NCBI GenBank assembly: GCA_038373885.1
Contig: JAWZYV010014407.1
Span: forward strand, 310,001-374,000
Reading direction: 5' to 3'
Origin: Cheiracanthium punctorium
Lineage: Eukaryota; Arthropoda; Arachnida; Araneae; Cheiracanthiidae
DNA length: 64,000 nt
Below the pieces are notes generated by a model. That model saw only the letters and a program-made list of their open reading frames with translations, was not told the DNA's origin and did not search any database. Positions 44,649-56,004 of the stretch are shown piece after piece. Position 1 is the stretch's first letter; every line of letters begins with the position of its first letter. The position numbers and the translations under genes were made by a program.

Positions 44649-45951
44649 TCTATATAAATAAAATTAGACTTTTGTCTGTACATTTCTTGGAATTCAAAAA
44701 TTTTGCGATTTGTATCCGTTTCAAGCACCCGGGAATCCGATGCGACCCTCAAAAAAAAGTTTGTCTGTCTGTCATTCTGTCCTTCTGTCATTCTGTCCGT
44801 GACGCTTTTTGTGTTCAAGCATCACGTAAAAACGACTGAAGCGAATGATATGAAATTGGGTGTCATGATAGGTGGTCACTCAACTTAAAACATAGGCGTA
44901 GAATTTTTAAAAAATCTTGATTGGATTTTGAGATTTTGCGAAAATCCTTTCAAGCTGCGTAAATTTGTATTCAGGCATCACGTAAAAACGACTGAAGCGA
45001 ATGATATGAAATTAGGTGTCATGATAGGTGTTCATGGCATGTGTTTAAAACATAGGCGTCCAATTAAAAAAAAATCTTGATTAGATTTTGAGATTTTGCG
45101 AAAATTGTTTCACACTGCGTATTGTGTTCGCACATCACGTAATAACTGCAAAGGTGAAAAAATGGTATTTGGTGAAATGATAGGTGGTCACCTTAAATTG
45201 TAAGCATCTAAAAAAAACCGATCAGATTTTGGGATTTTGAACAAATCGTTTCAAACTGAGTGAATTTTTGTTCACACATTACGTAATAACGACTAAAGCG
45301 AATGATATGAAATTTGGTCACATGATAGTATTGTTGTTCAACATAAAGTATAGGTGTCCAATTTTTAAAACTTTTTATTAGATTTTGAGATTTTGTGAAA
45401 ATTCTCCCAAAATGCGGTTATATTTTTTTCAAGCATCGCGTAATAACGACTAATACGAAATTTGGTGATATGATAGGTAGTTGCTAATCTTAATTTATAG
45501 GTGTTGAATTTTTAAAATATTTTGATTACATTTTGAGATTTTGTGAAAATCGTTTAAAAATGCTAAAATGTTTGTTCCAGCATCACGAAATAAAGACAGC
45601 AGGGAATTAAACAAAACTGGGTGACATGATAGGTTGTCACTCAACTTAAATTCTAGGCTTCCAATTTTTCAAAAATGTTGATTAGATTTTGAGATTTTGC
45701 GAAAATTATTTGAATATGTGTAAATATTCGTTCGCGCATCCCATAATTACGACTAAAGCGAATGAAATGATATTACTTAGTTACTCTCTAACCTGTAATA
45801 TTTTAACAATACATAAAAATTATAATTGCGCTTTCTTTACTTTGGCAATATACTACATCCATTCTGTGTACTCCAACAATGCTGACGAAAGTTCTTGCTT
45901 TTAGAAATTTGCATTCAGTACTAACCCGTCAACGACGGGTACTTCAGCTAG
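44649..45951 (+). mobile_element. Non-autonomous Helitron, 1303 bp
   Basis: 5' end TCTATATAAATAAAATTAG, preceded by A (44648). 3' end CTAG (45948-45951), followed by T (45952). A hairpin ACCCGTC-AAC-GACGGGT at 45924-45940 is separated from CTAG by 7 nt. TC start, CTRR end, subterminal hairpin, insertion between A and T, and no target duplication are the defining Helitron features, and all are present. No Rep/helicase is encoded. A fragment related to its 5' part is at 62440-62600. Confidence 0.88.
44819..45800 (+). repeat. Seven tandem units of about 150 bp inside the Helitron
   Basis: Units begin with GCATCACGTAATAACGACT-like sequence at 44819, 44975, 45132, 45276, 45433, 45580 and 45736 (steps 144-157 bp). 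Each continues with GATATGAAATTNGGTG, ATGATAGGTGGTCAC and GATTTTGAGATTTTGCGAAA. Divergence grows towards the 3' end. Such arrays are known from Helitron-like non-autonomous elements. Confidence 0.85.
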
Positions 45952-46139
45952 TGGTCTATATAGCAGAGAAATTTGTAAAAGAATGCACAAAGTCGAAAAT
46001 AGTGTATGTATAAACATATAACATTTACAGATATTTTACAGCGATAAACAAAACATTTCATACATTTAGGGTCTAAGCATAGTGATACAAATAAAATATT
46101 TTAGTATCTATTTTTACAACTTTCTTTAGTATAACTTTG

Positions 46140-46241
46140 GTTTAACTTGTTCACTCCCATTGTTGAAAGAGAATACAGCAGCATCCATTCTCCTTCTCTG
46201 CCAATTTTTGCTTTCTTACATGGGTCTTTGGATGCCACGTT
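46140..46241 (+). repeat. Short dispersed repeat S, second copy
   Basis: Partner of 29895-29995; abuts the TTAA MITE at 46242. Confidence 0.4.
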
Positions 46242-46480
46242 TTAACACTTTAACGCGCAGTGTTCCCGCTCTGGGAACACCAAACTCTGGCGTTTTGACA
46301 CAGATCTAGAGACCCTTTTCTTACGACAGCTGGCTGTGCGCGGGCACAGCCAGCTGTAGTAAAAAAAAAAGGTCTCTAGATCTGTGGCACGCGATGAACG
46401 TTTCGATCGTCCGCCATCTTGCTGGTAGTTAAGTCGAGCGATGGCAACGGCTACCCTTTTTTCAGCATTGGGAACGCGTT
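46242..46480 (-). mobile_element. TTAA MITE (family A), body deleted, L end lost
   Basis: TTAA at 46242-46245, R end CACTTTAACGCGCAGTGTTC, jump from GGCGTTTTGAC into CACAGATCTAGAGACCC (tip of an arm), centre GGCTGTGCGCGGGCACAGCC, full second arm to CAGCATTGGGAACG. Confidence 0.8.
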
Positions 46481-46639
46481 TTGTGCAATACGCAGGGTCA
46501 TAATCGATGCGTTTGGTATGATTTAGCCTTCGGGTTTTCGTTTCTTCGCTAAGTTTTCGGGTCGTACAAAAATCTATCTCAATTTTAAATCTTACCAACA
46601 AGAAAATAACATTCATTAGTTTTGTCTGAAGGATTTTGA

Positions 46640-46700
46640 AATATATTTTAAAGGAAGATTACCCGTGGAGCGTAACGTATTGGAATTCTTTTGGGTATTA
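46640..46700 (-). repeat. Interspersed repeat Q, short minus piece
   Basis: On minus: ACCCAAAAGAATTCCAATAC followed by GTTACGCTCCACGGG. Confidence 0.55.
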
Positions 46701-46723
46701 CAGTAAAAAATAAATAAAATAAA

Positions 46724-46989
46724 CCTAGTTTCAGTGGCGCATCCAGAATTTTTTTTTGGGGAAGGGGCTAAATTTTTAAAAAAGCTTATTTCACCCAAAG
46801 AAATGTACTATACACCAAAATTTAATTCTAAACCAATGAGCATGCTTTTTGGAGGGGCTAAGTTATAAAATATGATCATTTTAGCAATTTAAAGTGCATA
46901 ATAAAGCAGAATGTTACCCTTCAGGAATCTCTTTTGGGGGGGGGGGTGAAGCCCCCTAGCCCCTCCCTGGTTCCGCTACTGCCTAGATT
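46724..46989. mobile_element. hAT MITE, 250 bp (same family as 31254)
   Basis: 46732-46981 runs from CAGTGGCGCATCCAGAA to CCTGGTTCCGCTACTG. Flanks CCTAGTTT and CCTAGATT agree at 7 of 8 positions. The interior matches the reverse complement of 31254-31498. Confidence 0.83.
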
Positions 46990-48418
46990 ATCTATGTGCT
47001 AGATATGTTACTATCAGCGATGCGCGATGCATTCTTAAAATATCTCTTTTTTGAAATATTAAAAGTGTATCGGATGAAGAAAAATATCTACATTTTCGGA
47101 TACATTTAATACTTTATTAACTAATTACAAGCCGCATTAAACACGGACAGAGAGACAAACCATATAAACAGAAACACTTTCCGACATAATCTTTAAAAAA
47201 AGGATGAATAAATCGTTAATGACCTCGAATTCCGTTTTTTTTTCTCCATTTGTCGACCTTAAACTTTACGTCTACGAGCTTTTTATAGCCGGCCACTTCT
47301 ACTACAAACCAGATCGGAGTAAGGAAGATAGCGGCGAAGTTAATTCAATAAATCATGCGATACATTCAACCCTCTTTTTATCAGAGCGGCGGATGAAAGA
47401 TGTCTGCAGCACAACTGATAGGTATCAAATTAATATCTTTTTTGTTGTTGTTGCCAGTTTGCGTTTCAATAAAGATGTCCTTTAATGAAGTTTGGAGTAG
47501 GATGCTATTATTTTCTTTTTTTCATTAAGGGACTGAACAATGGTTTGTGTAATGAGATGCTTGTGTTTGGAGAGGGCGGAAAACGGTCTAAAGGCTGGCC
47601 GGAAGTTCTATTTAAATACTTATGGCGTAAGTTTACGTAATTACGCAAATAAATAAATGGTCTTGAGGTCAATACGAATGATGTAAGAGAATATTGGACG
47701 AGACTGGTTGCGTTTTTCTCTCTTTGTAAAAGAAGAATAAGGTTAACAAGTTTAGCTTCATTCACCAGAAACATGTATTTAATAAATTACTAAATAAAGT
47801 AAACAGCATTGGCAAGGTAAATAAAATGAATGATAAAACCTGGTAGGAAATTTAAGACCGTTGGAAACCTATTTTTAAGAAACACGTAAAGAGACAGTAG
47901 CAAATTTCAAGCTACAGTACAGACCAGACATGACTGCTATGGCTATATTTTTCAGAAGCATATGGCCAACGATTTGCAAAACAGGCATCATAATTCGGAC
48001 CATCATTTAACTTGCGAAGGACTTGATAGAAACTTCCAGAATAATGGAAGCTTTTAATTAATTGTGTTGGGACGCAGAGATTATAAACCTATTTTTGCCA
48101 TTTTTGTTGATTTTATACGAATTATTTATGATTCTTAATGGTTTATTTTTCATTTTGCTGTGCTTTCGATTCTTTATTCTAAGTAGTCCTGAGGACTGTT
48201 TGAATTGTATCTATCCACTTCCCAAATAAACATGTGTAATACAGAGGTTAGCTTCGTTTAAAACAGGCGTTGTGTTTATGAGAGATGTTTTACAGTAAAA
48301 AATACCAGAAATTTAATGTCTAAACATTTCACAGAATGTAATAACGCAAGCAAAATTCTCGTAAAACGTTTCTCTCATTCATAAACCGGCTGTGAGGACT
48401 ATAATGGACTCTATATGT
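46990..48418. other. No gene supported
   Basis: AT-rich. The frames 47204-47485 (plus) and 47508-47774 (minus) have no recognisable features. A possible polyadenylation-like AATAAAC occurs at 48226. Confidence 0.35.
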
Positions 48419-48560
48419 CAGGGACGTAGCGAGAAAAAAAAACCTTCGGAGGAGGTGGGGGGGGGAGTGCCCAAAGTTGAAAAATGTAGAATTTCTCACA
48501 GAAATGCTTCATTTATTGACATCCAGTTAACAAAAATCTAAAATTTCGGGGGTTGTCCGG
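48419..48560 (+). mobile_element. Fragment of hAT-like MITE (GGGACGTAGC end)
   Basis: CAGGGACGTAGCGAG with GTAGAATTTCTCACAGAA matches 3306-3400. The far end is not seen. Confidence 0.4.
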
Positions 48561-49018
48561 ACCCCTCTGGGATATATATGTACTCCAAAGGAAATCATTG
48601 TCGTGCTAAATGTTTATCGTGGAAATTTTAGGAAGCATGAATTTAAAAGTTTTTTATATCGGTTGCTAAAGTACTACTTAATTTCCTCTAGAACGATAAA
48701 TTTGACCACCACACAATCGTTTATGGAATACAAAACGACATGCACGAATCTTCTCCTTCTTTAGACATTTAAAAAAAAAAAGTATAATACCAATTTCTCA
48801 TTCAATTCTCCCTTCGTGTTAAAGCAGCCAATGGGTAAATATCTCCCACTGGGAAGAGCTGTTAGTTTAAGGATTTCCCCTTTAAATTTGAGATAAACTA
48901 GGACTACATGAGAGTTTTGAGTAAATTTTCATTGGTGTGATAATATTGTGAATTCATTTATCTTAATAAAGGAAAAATGAGTGTCTTAAGAGCTTGGGAA
49001 TGTTTCTCGACTAGATGA
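48561..49018. other. No gene recognised
   Basis: AT-rich spacer. Confidence 0.45.
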
Positions 49019-49263
49019 TTAACCCTTTAATGCGCAGTGTTCCCGCTCTGGGAACACCAAACTCTGACGTTTTGACTGTTGCCAGTCACGAAGAATAGAT
49101 TTGATGTGCCGGCACAGCCAGCTGTCGTCAAAAAAGGGTCTCTAGATCAGTGGCACGCGATGAACGTTTCGATCGTCCGCCATCTTGCTGGTAGTTAAGT
49201 CGAGCGATGGCAACGGCTGCCCTTTTTTCAGCATTAGGAAAGGATTGCGCCTCAAAGGGTTAA
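49019..49263 (-). mobile_element. TTAA MITE (family A), cut at palindrome centre
   Basis: TTAA at 49019-49022 and 49260-49263. R end, about 85 bp of body to GATTTGATG (49106), direct join to TGCCGGCACAGCC (centre), one arm and L end. The same centre junction occurs in the copy at 32974. Confidence 0.88.
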
Positions 49264-51274
49264 ACAGAACATAAGTCATGCTTTGACATACCTGGCATCA
49301 TGGTAAAGACCCAACAAGTAATTACTTTTAAAAAGTTCTGCGTAAATTTTCGTTAGTGTAATAAAATTGTGAATTTATTTAAGAAGCTAAAGAAGAATTC
49401 TTAAAAGCTAGTAAATGTCACTTTGATATTTGATTCAACAATAGAACACAAGCTCCGCTTTGGCAAATCTTGCGTAATCTAAAAAGCAGCGTGCCTAGTA
49501 AAGAATTCTAATGCTAGTAGAATTTTCATCTCTACATAAAAGTTACCGTCTTTTGATGAAAATAGACTTAAGATATTCTATTAAGACTGCATTTGCCTCT
49601 TCCAAAACGATTCGTCTACTGTATTGTTCCCAAAGAGATGAAATTTCTTTTCAAAATCTTCTTGTGAAGTTCAAGAACCTGTTTCACAATTTAAACTGTA
49701 AGAGTTAGAAGGAATAAAACCTGTCTCAAATAAAGTTGCGCAGCCACAGATTTGAAAAAATGTTTATGATATATACCACTTTTGCATAGTGTACTATGTA
49801 TTTTAACAAAGTAGAAACCTATGGCAACTATCGAATTTTTACGGGGGCGGGGGGCTGTAAATATAAATTACTTTGCAAAATTTTCTGAAGTGGGCAAAAT
49901 ATTGCATTTAAGAAAAAAATTTTTTTCTTCTGAAAGTTTCGTAATTTACATAAAATTTTGCGTTTCCTTCAGAATAGTACAATTTATAAACAGACACGTG
50001 ATGTAATTATATTATCAAAACTAATCACTTTATTTTTCAATCTTAATAAGATTTCCATCTTATTCCAGGAATCACTTTATTTTAAGCACTGGAAGGAAAA
50101 GTCGAAACAGATTTATATCTAGTTATAATATTAAACGTGTAATATTCCGTATTTCAGACACGCTACCTAAATAATCATGTGTAGAAACATTTATAAATTA
50201 GAACAGCAAGAAGAGCAATGGTCATGATCAACACGCTGAGTCACAATTTACGAAATAAAGATAAAACAAGCCAATTCCAAAACTTATCTCGTACTACAAC
50301 GGTTACTGTTAGATAAACCTATCCATCCAACGGCTCCCAACTCAGGATCTTTTAATACGAATTCCTCGACAAATGACAAAGGATCTTTTTGATGCAACAC
50401 TATAACAAACGTCCTTATTTCCAAAACTGAAGCGTCAGCTATATCCCACATACACACACACCATTAATCAACGGCAAAGAGAGAAATCCTAACAAAAAAT
50501 CATTTTCCTATAACAACAATGCAGACGGAGAAAACATTTTTCAAACGACAGCCACTAAGGACCACACTTGATCCCATCTCCTATTCAAGTCTAAAATATT
50601 TCATTTATCTATATTCCACTCTGGAGTTCGAAAGGGAAAAAAAAATAATAACGGTTTTATTGGATAACATTGTAACACACGTGATGCAAGAGAGCGAATG
50701 CTCCTTCGGTTCGTCTTGGAAAGATTCCAAAGGGGACGTTGCCATGGAGACCGTCTCTGCTGTGTCGTAGTTTAGTTCTAATTTGCTTTCCAAGATAAGT
50801 GAGTTTCCGAGGTTATTTAAGGATAAACATTTTCCCTTGTTTTTTAATAGAAAAAATTTACATAGAAAATGGGGTGTCGGGGTTCATATCGTTTTAAAGT
50901 AAACGAACCCTCGTGAAGTAGTGAACCTTGCGGCTCATAATTTTTCAATGAATCGATCGAATAGTTAAAGTGGCTGTTGAAAATTTCAAGAAAAAGATCG
51001 ATTATCAGTTTTCTTAATTTGATTATTACTGACGCCGTGGGTATGTCATAACAAAGTAAAGAGCGAGGAAGCTTCTAGAGAATGAAACAAGGGGTCTTTA
51101 ATACGCAGTATTTAATCAACTCTTTGTAAAATGTATTACTTGAGTAGTCTGATGACGGTATATATACAAGCAAAGCTCATTTCCAATACTTTTGATTGTG
51201 TCACTTGTATTATCAGTGAACTGGCAGTACTGAAGTTAAAAAAAATATTAGTTGATTCAGTACATTCAGGTACT
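49264..51274. other. 2 kb, no gene supported
   Basis: AT-rich. The X-box-like motif at 50738 is listed separately. The frames at 49511-49708, 50519-50770 and 50605-50793 show nothing recognisable. Confidence 0.4.
50738..50751. promoter_or_regulatory. X-box-like (RFX-type) motif
   Basis: GTTGCCATGGAGAC differs at one position from the RFX X-box consensus GTTGCCATGGNAAC. It lies in a GC-richer 100-bp stretch. A single match of this length can arise by chance. Confidence 0.2.
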
Positions 51275-51460
51275 TTAACCCTTTGAGGCGCAACCCTTTT
51301 CCAATGCTGAAAAAAGGGCAGGCGTTGCCATCACTCGACTTAACTACCAGCAAGATGGCGGATTATCGAAACGTTCATCGCGTGCCACAGATCTAGAGAC
51401 CCTTTTTTGACGAGCTGGCCATTTTAACAGCTGGCTGTGGGCACAGCCAGCTATCGTCAC
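51275..51460 (+). mobile_element. TTAA MITE (family A), right part missing
   Basis: TTAA at 51275-51278, L end, arm 1, an altered centre (GCTGGCCATTTTAACAGCTGG) and a few bases of arm 2; similarity ends near 51458. Confidence 0.78.
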
Positions 51461-51943
51461 TGGCCGTGTTCTTCACTACACTACAAAAGCAATACCTTAG
51501 TCACAAGTATCTCAACAGATACTTCTGTTGAATATTACGTGATCAATCTATTTGAAAATCCCAAAGGAATCATACACTATGTACTTTTCAGATTGCTTTT
51601 AAGTATTTCAGATTAAGTATTATTTTCTTCAGTTTACATAAAATTGAAGAACCGAGGAAAAAGTTTTACATTGGTGTTTTTTTTTTCTATTTAAAATTAT
51701 TTAAATGCAACATATTTTCATTTTGGGAATTTAAAAATGTTTCTTGTTATATCAGTAACTGAGTTAGAGCTGTGGTATGTACTTGATACTGAATATCAGC
51801 GTAATATATTAGAGTTAAGGAACTTTTAAAGTTTTGAAGTTCTAGTAATCGAAAATTGAATTACAAATCTTCTAAAAGAGCATCTAAGCACAGCATTATA
51901 ATATATTTTTAACAAGTATATAGTGCGTGTATATTGTATACAA
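51461..51943. other. AT-rich, nothing recognised
   Basis: No coding or element ends. Confidence 0.45.
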
Positions 51944-52767
51944 TACAGTGAAACCCCGATGTATCGTTCCGGCATTCATCGTTTTCCCGTATTGATCGCT
52001 TTATTTCTGTAGTCCCTGCACAAATTATGTATATTTACATAATGTTAAAGAAACCCGCATGTATCGTTCGTCAATAAGTAACTAACCCGAGCGTTCATCG
52101 TTGTAAAATTTTTCTCCTGACCAACATGAATCGGAAGGTTAAGTGGATCCAAATGGCATGCAAACTGTAATTGCTTCTTGGTATCATTTCTTGATTTGAT
52201 GAAAATCAGATGAACATTGGTGGCATGTAACAGAAGGTGTGTATAGTGTAGAATTTAACGATTGTATCCCATTAATCAAGATGTTGTGGCTTGCAGTAAC
52301 CTAGGCATTTAAGAAATGTGTGATGATGCAAAAAATGAAAATAATGTCGAAGCAGAGCATATTACTCATGCCGATGAAGCTGAGCCACACTAGTACCAAG
52401 CTTGTCTGAAGCAATAACGGTATTTGAAACTGTATGAAATTTTTTATACGAACATAAAATCGCTGAAAAGTTCTAGAAAAGTATTGTAAATCTTGAAAAT
52501 TTGCTGTTTAACTTAAAAAAATGCCGAAAAACCCAAAATAAAATTAATAATATTTTAAAATACATATCGATTCTGATTTTCATCTTCTATTTATTTGTTT
52601 TACAATTTTGCAACAAATTAGTATTTTTTGGCATGCAGTCATTGCGTGTATGCATAAACACTGTTTTCTTCGTATTTTGACTTGAACCGAGATTTATCCT
52701 TTTCCCGCATTCATCGTTTTTTCCTACACTACCCATGAAAAACGATGGATCGAGGTTTTATTCTGTA
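51944..52767 (+). mobile_element. pogo/Tigger-type element, 820 bp
   Basis: CAGTGAAACCCCGATGTATC starts at 51946; CAGAATAAAACCTCGATCCA is read inward from 52765. TA flanks both (51944-51945, 52766-52767). The subterminal ATTCATCGTTTT motif is repeated in both ends. 52160-52400 may be the eroded acidic C-terminal coding end of a transposase (plus strand, reading HITHADEAEPH before a stop at 52389), but no DDE core remains. Confidence 0.78.
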
Positions 52768-54973
52768 TAACATTTTCAAAATATCATGCACTCTGCAGTA
52801 CAAAAATAATAGAGAACTGGAGTTCAGCAAATTATATTCTAGTCCACAACTAATATATAACTATTAAAAAATTTAATCAAAATAAAATTTTCAGTAAAAA
52901 AAAAGAACTATTCCATTGTTCTAAGATCGCATGTCGTTTACCCTGAGGCCATTAGAGCGATAAAAACAGTCTATAAACTCCCTATTTGCTGCCATTTTCC
53001 CTTTCATAAGAGCACCACAAACCCCGAAATTAAGTCGATGCATCATCAATTTTTATTACAATTTTATTTTTTCAAACAATTTTAAAACGAACATAAACAT
53101 GCTGGAAATGATTACATCAGTCTCACTGCTGGCTTCCATTTACAAATCGTTTCTCAACACGCTCCGGTGATTCGTTCACATTGAGTCACTCACAAAAGGC
53201 GAATCGGCTATAATATTCCACGCACAAGTAAAATAGTGAATGGTGCGTTTTTTTAAGGGACCCGGCGCAGTCAAAATAAACAAAACAATAGACGATAAAA
53301 AACCGGGTTTTTTGAATAAGCCAACTGCAAAGTGGGCCTCTTCAAGTAAATTGTTTGCTCCAAGGGGAAAGGCAGGGTTCAGCCACTCGAAACCTAAAAA
53401 TGACTTTAAAAAAGAAAAAAAAAACATTTCGAACATCTAACGAGCCGTGAAACGTTCCGAAAACTGAAGGACGAGCCAGAATGCTCAAATTAGGGTCATG
53501 TATTCACACGCAGTGGTCAGTTTTAATGAACAAGAGTAGGGTGCGGATTTTAAATGGCTTCTTTTGTCATCATTGCGTCATCGGAAATCAAGGTGCTAAG
53601 TCAAGGATTATAAGAATAAATGAATGTTACGACTCACCCATATTCAGGCTGTGTTTAAATTGCATTGCTCGTGCTAAATTGTTGAGCTCAATTACTGATA
53701 TTAGCTCGCAAATTTAAAAAAAAACCTAGATGAAGCATTCTACGATCAGAATCGTATACATTGGAATCGCGCTTGGAACGTGATTTATCTATCTTACGCG
53801 AATGGGATATTACGCGAGTTTTTTTGCCAACAGTAAGAACCGCAAACAGATGTGCGGGATGTGAGGGGAAGTGCTGTCTTTGTGATTTGCTACTGAACAA
53901 GAGCGCCAGTCAGCGAAGAACATGTCATAACTCGTAGCATCACTGAAGGCAAAAGCACACAAATCGTTCCGGTATAAACCTACCTTTATTTATTAGTTTT
54001 ATATAGGAAATGGTACTATATAGTTAGGGAATAGTTTAAAACCGTTTGGCCGGCGTAAATTGAAAATGATACATTAACTGTACTATTTTGGAATAATAAA
54101 TAAGTTCGAATACCCCAAATGAAGTTAAAAATAATAATAATAGTTTACAAAAGGGTTTTGCAATTTAAGTTTGAAAATAAATACGCTGATGGATTAACTC
54201 GGAAACATTTCGTCTTAACTAAATTGTTTGTTTCATATAATAGAGACCAATTTGCAGAGTTGGGGGCCCAGGGCAAAAGCTTCATTGCGCCTCTCCCCCT
54301 CTTACGAAAACTTTCTTATAACCTGCAAAGCAACTTTCCTATCACACCCTACATAGAAGGGTGTTAAAACAGCATGAAAATGATTACTGAATCAAGATGA
54401 AAAGTAAGATGCAATAGTTCGGTAATAATAATATTATGTAGTATTATAATATTTCATTTAATTTCCAATCATTCATTTCATTCCGTATTTTTCAAATAAC
54501 ATGTAACGCACTATTTTTGTATTTATTTTCCTAATGTCCATAACAAATAATTTATTTAGATAGATCTTCACTTCACTTCACTTAAGAAGTTATTTCCTTT
54601 TGTCGGTTCCGATTGAAAATAAGCTCCACGGTTTCCTCGCGATCAGCATACATCACCATTCAATAGGCCATGCCTGAATGATAAGTTTGCGCTCAATAAT
54701 TGCCTGAGACTATACCGTTTATCCACAAAAGTGTGGATATAATGCTAGAGGGCTATGACATAGTAACTGTTAATACAATCATTTTTTATATTTTAGTTTC
54801 TCTATCTCTTATTTTAAATTAAAATAAAAATTAACAAATTTTTAAACTTAAAGGATAATTTGGGGGGGGCCCTTTTTGTTCGGGGGCCCGGGAGCTTACC
54901 CCGAATGCACTGCCCGAAATCAGGCCCTCTATATAAAGATCCGTGTGAAACCATATAGCTTCGGGTAGCCTAG
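52768..54973. other. 2.2 kb without a supported gene
   Basis: AT-rich, with G-rich patches at 54259-54275 and 54858-54890 that resemble MITE subterminal sequence (GGGGCCC, CCCGAAATCAGGCCC) without matching ends. The open frames 53176-53440 on both strands overlap and are unsupported. Confidence 0.35.
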
Positions 54974-54975
54974 TC

Positions 54976-55130
54976 CAGCGGTTCCCAAGTGGTCGGGAGG
55001 GCCCCCCTTTGGGTGGGGCCTTTGGGGAGGGCCCCCTTGGAAGGGCGAGAGAAAAAGAGAAATAGAGCAAGGGATAATGCATGTTTTAACAAATCATCTT
55101 ATTTATTCTTATTTTTACTCCAACACATAT
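54976..55130 (+). mobile_element. Truncated copy of the 23785 hAT MITE family
   Basis: CAGCGGTTCCCAAGTGG, G/C-rich block, then GGGATAATGCATGTTTTAAC and AAATCATCTTAT as at 23860-23895. Right end absent. Confidence 0.6.
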
Positions 55131-55181
55131 CTCCAATAATATTCTTAACGAGGACATGGTTACACGAGAATAATATTCTAT

Positions 55182-55543
55182 TCGGCACATGACTTCCCGT
55201 AAAAATTACTGATTATTTGTAAAATGAATGTATCAGAATTATTTTTATCAGTACCGGCATCTGCTGAGAACTAGAGAATGTGACGAAGTAAACATCGGTG
55301 CAGAAGAAAAATTATAGATACAGTGTCCAAAATGCAGCCGTTGCCATCACCCGATTTTAACTACCAGCAACATGTCGGTCGATAGAATCGTCCTCGCACA
55401 GCCAGCTGTGGCAAAAATGTTCTTGTGCTCGGTGGCATGTAATGGGCGATTCGATCGACTGCCATGCTGCTAATAGTTAAATCGACCGATGGCAACGGCT
55501 GCACTTTTTCGGCTTTGGGAAATTGTGCTCTGCAAAGGGTTAA
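55182..55543 (-). mobile_element. Old, diverged TTAA MITE relative
   Basis: Eroded body (ACATGACTTCCCGTAAAAA, CCGGCATCTGCTGAG), arms (GCAGCCGTTGCCATCACCC, TTCGATCGACTGCCATGCTG), centre GCACAGCCAGCTGTG, L end GTGCTCTGCAAAGGG and TTAA at 55540-55543. Confidence 0.7.
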
Positions 55544-56004
55544 GAAAGTAATTTTTAGCGAAAAAAAAAAAAAAAAGGAGTAGTTAAGGTTGCAAGAGCA
55601 CGGGGAATTATCATCTGTTGACGTCTATACAGCTCTTGCATTTAATCTTGCGAATTCCTGGTATTCACAAATTAAACAACCAGTGCAATCCTCAAGTTTA
55701 AAACCGACGTTTTTTACCATAAGCTTAAAATTGCCATTTTACAGCCAGACAGTCTGAAAGAAACTTCCTTAAAGTCATTGTTCATAACTCACGTGTTCCT
55801 GCGACCTCCGGCACGACTTGAGACATCTTTTTTTTTTTTTTTTTAATTTCAAAAGAAGGAAATACCTCAAATACTTCATTACGTAATTATTTGCGATCCA
55901 CACAATTATCTCCAGGCAAAATATTTCAAAAACAGGGGGGGGAAAGACAATATAATGCAAGGATATTTCCCATTTGAAGCAGCTGAAAAATTAATAAAAT
56001 TTGT
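55544..56004. other. No gene recognised
   Basis: Contains A17 (55561-55577) and T18 (55828-55845) homopolymers. Confidence 0.45.

Larger units (their letters stand above)
44405..46080 (+). repeat. Interspersed repeat Q, split by the Helitron
   Basis: 44405-44648 shows the TGTCTGTCTGTC block, CAATTTATGCGAAATTTATG and CAATCATTGTGTTAAC. 45952-46080 continues with AAGTCGAAAATAGTGTATGT, which corresponds to TATCGAAAATGGTGTC of the intact copy at 5798-6060. The Helitron lies exactly between. Confidence 0.6.

Noticed and set aside
44819..45800. Regularly spaced repeats that could suggest a CRISPR-like array
   Set aside because: Units are about 150 bp, contiguous and diverged, lie within Helitron borders and are in a eukaryotic genome.
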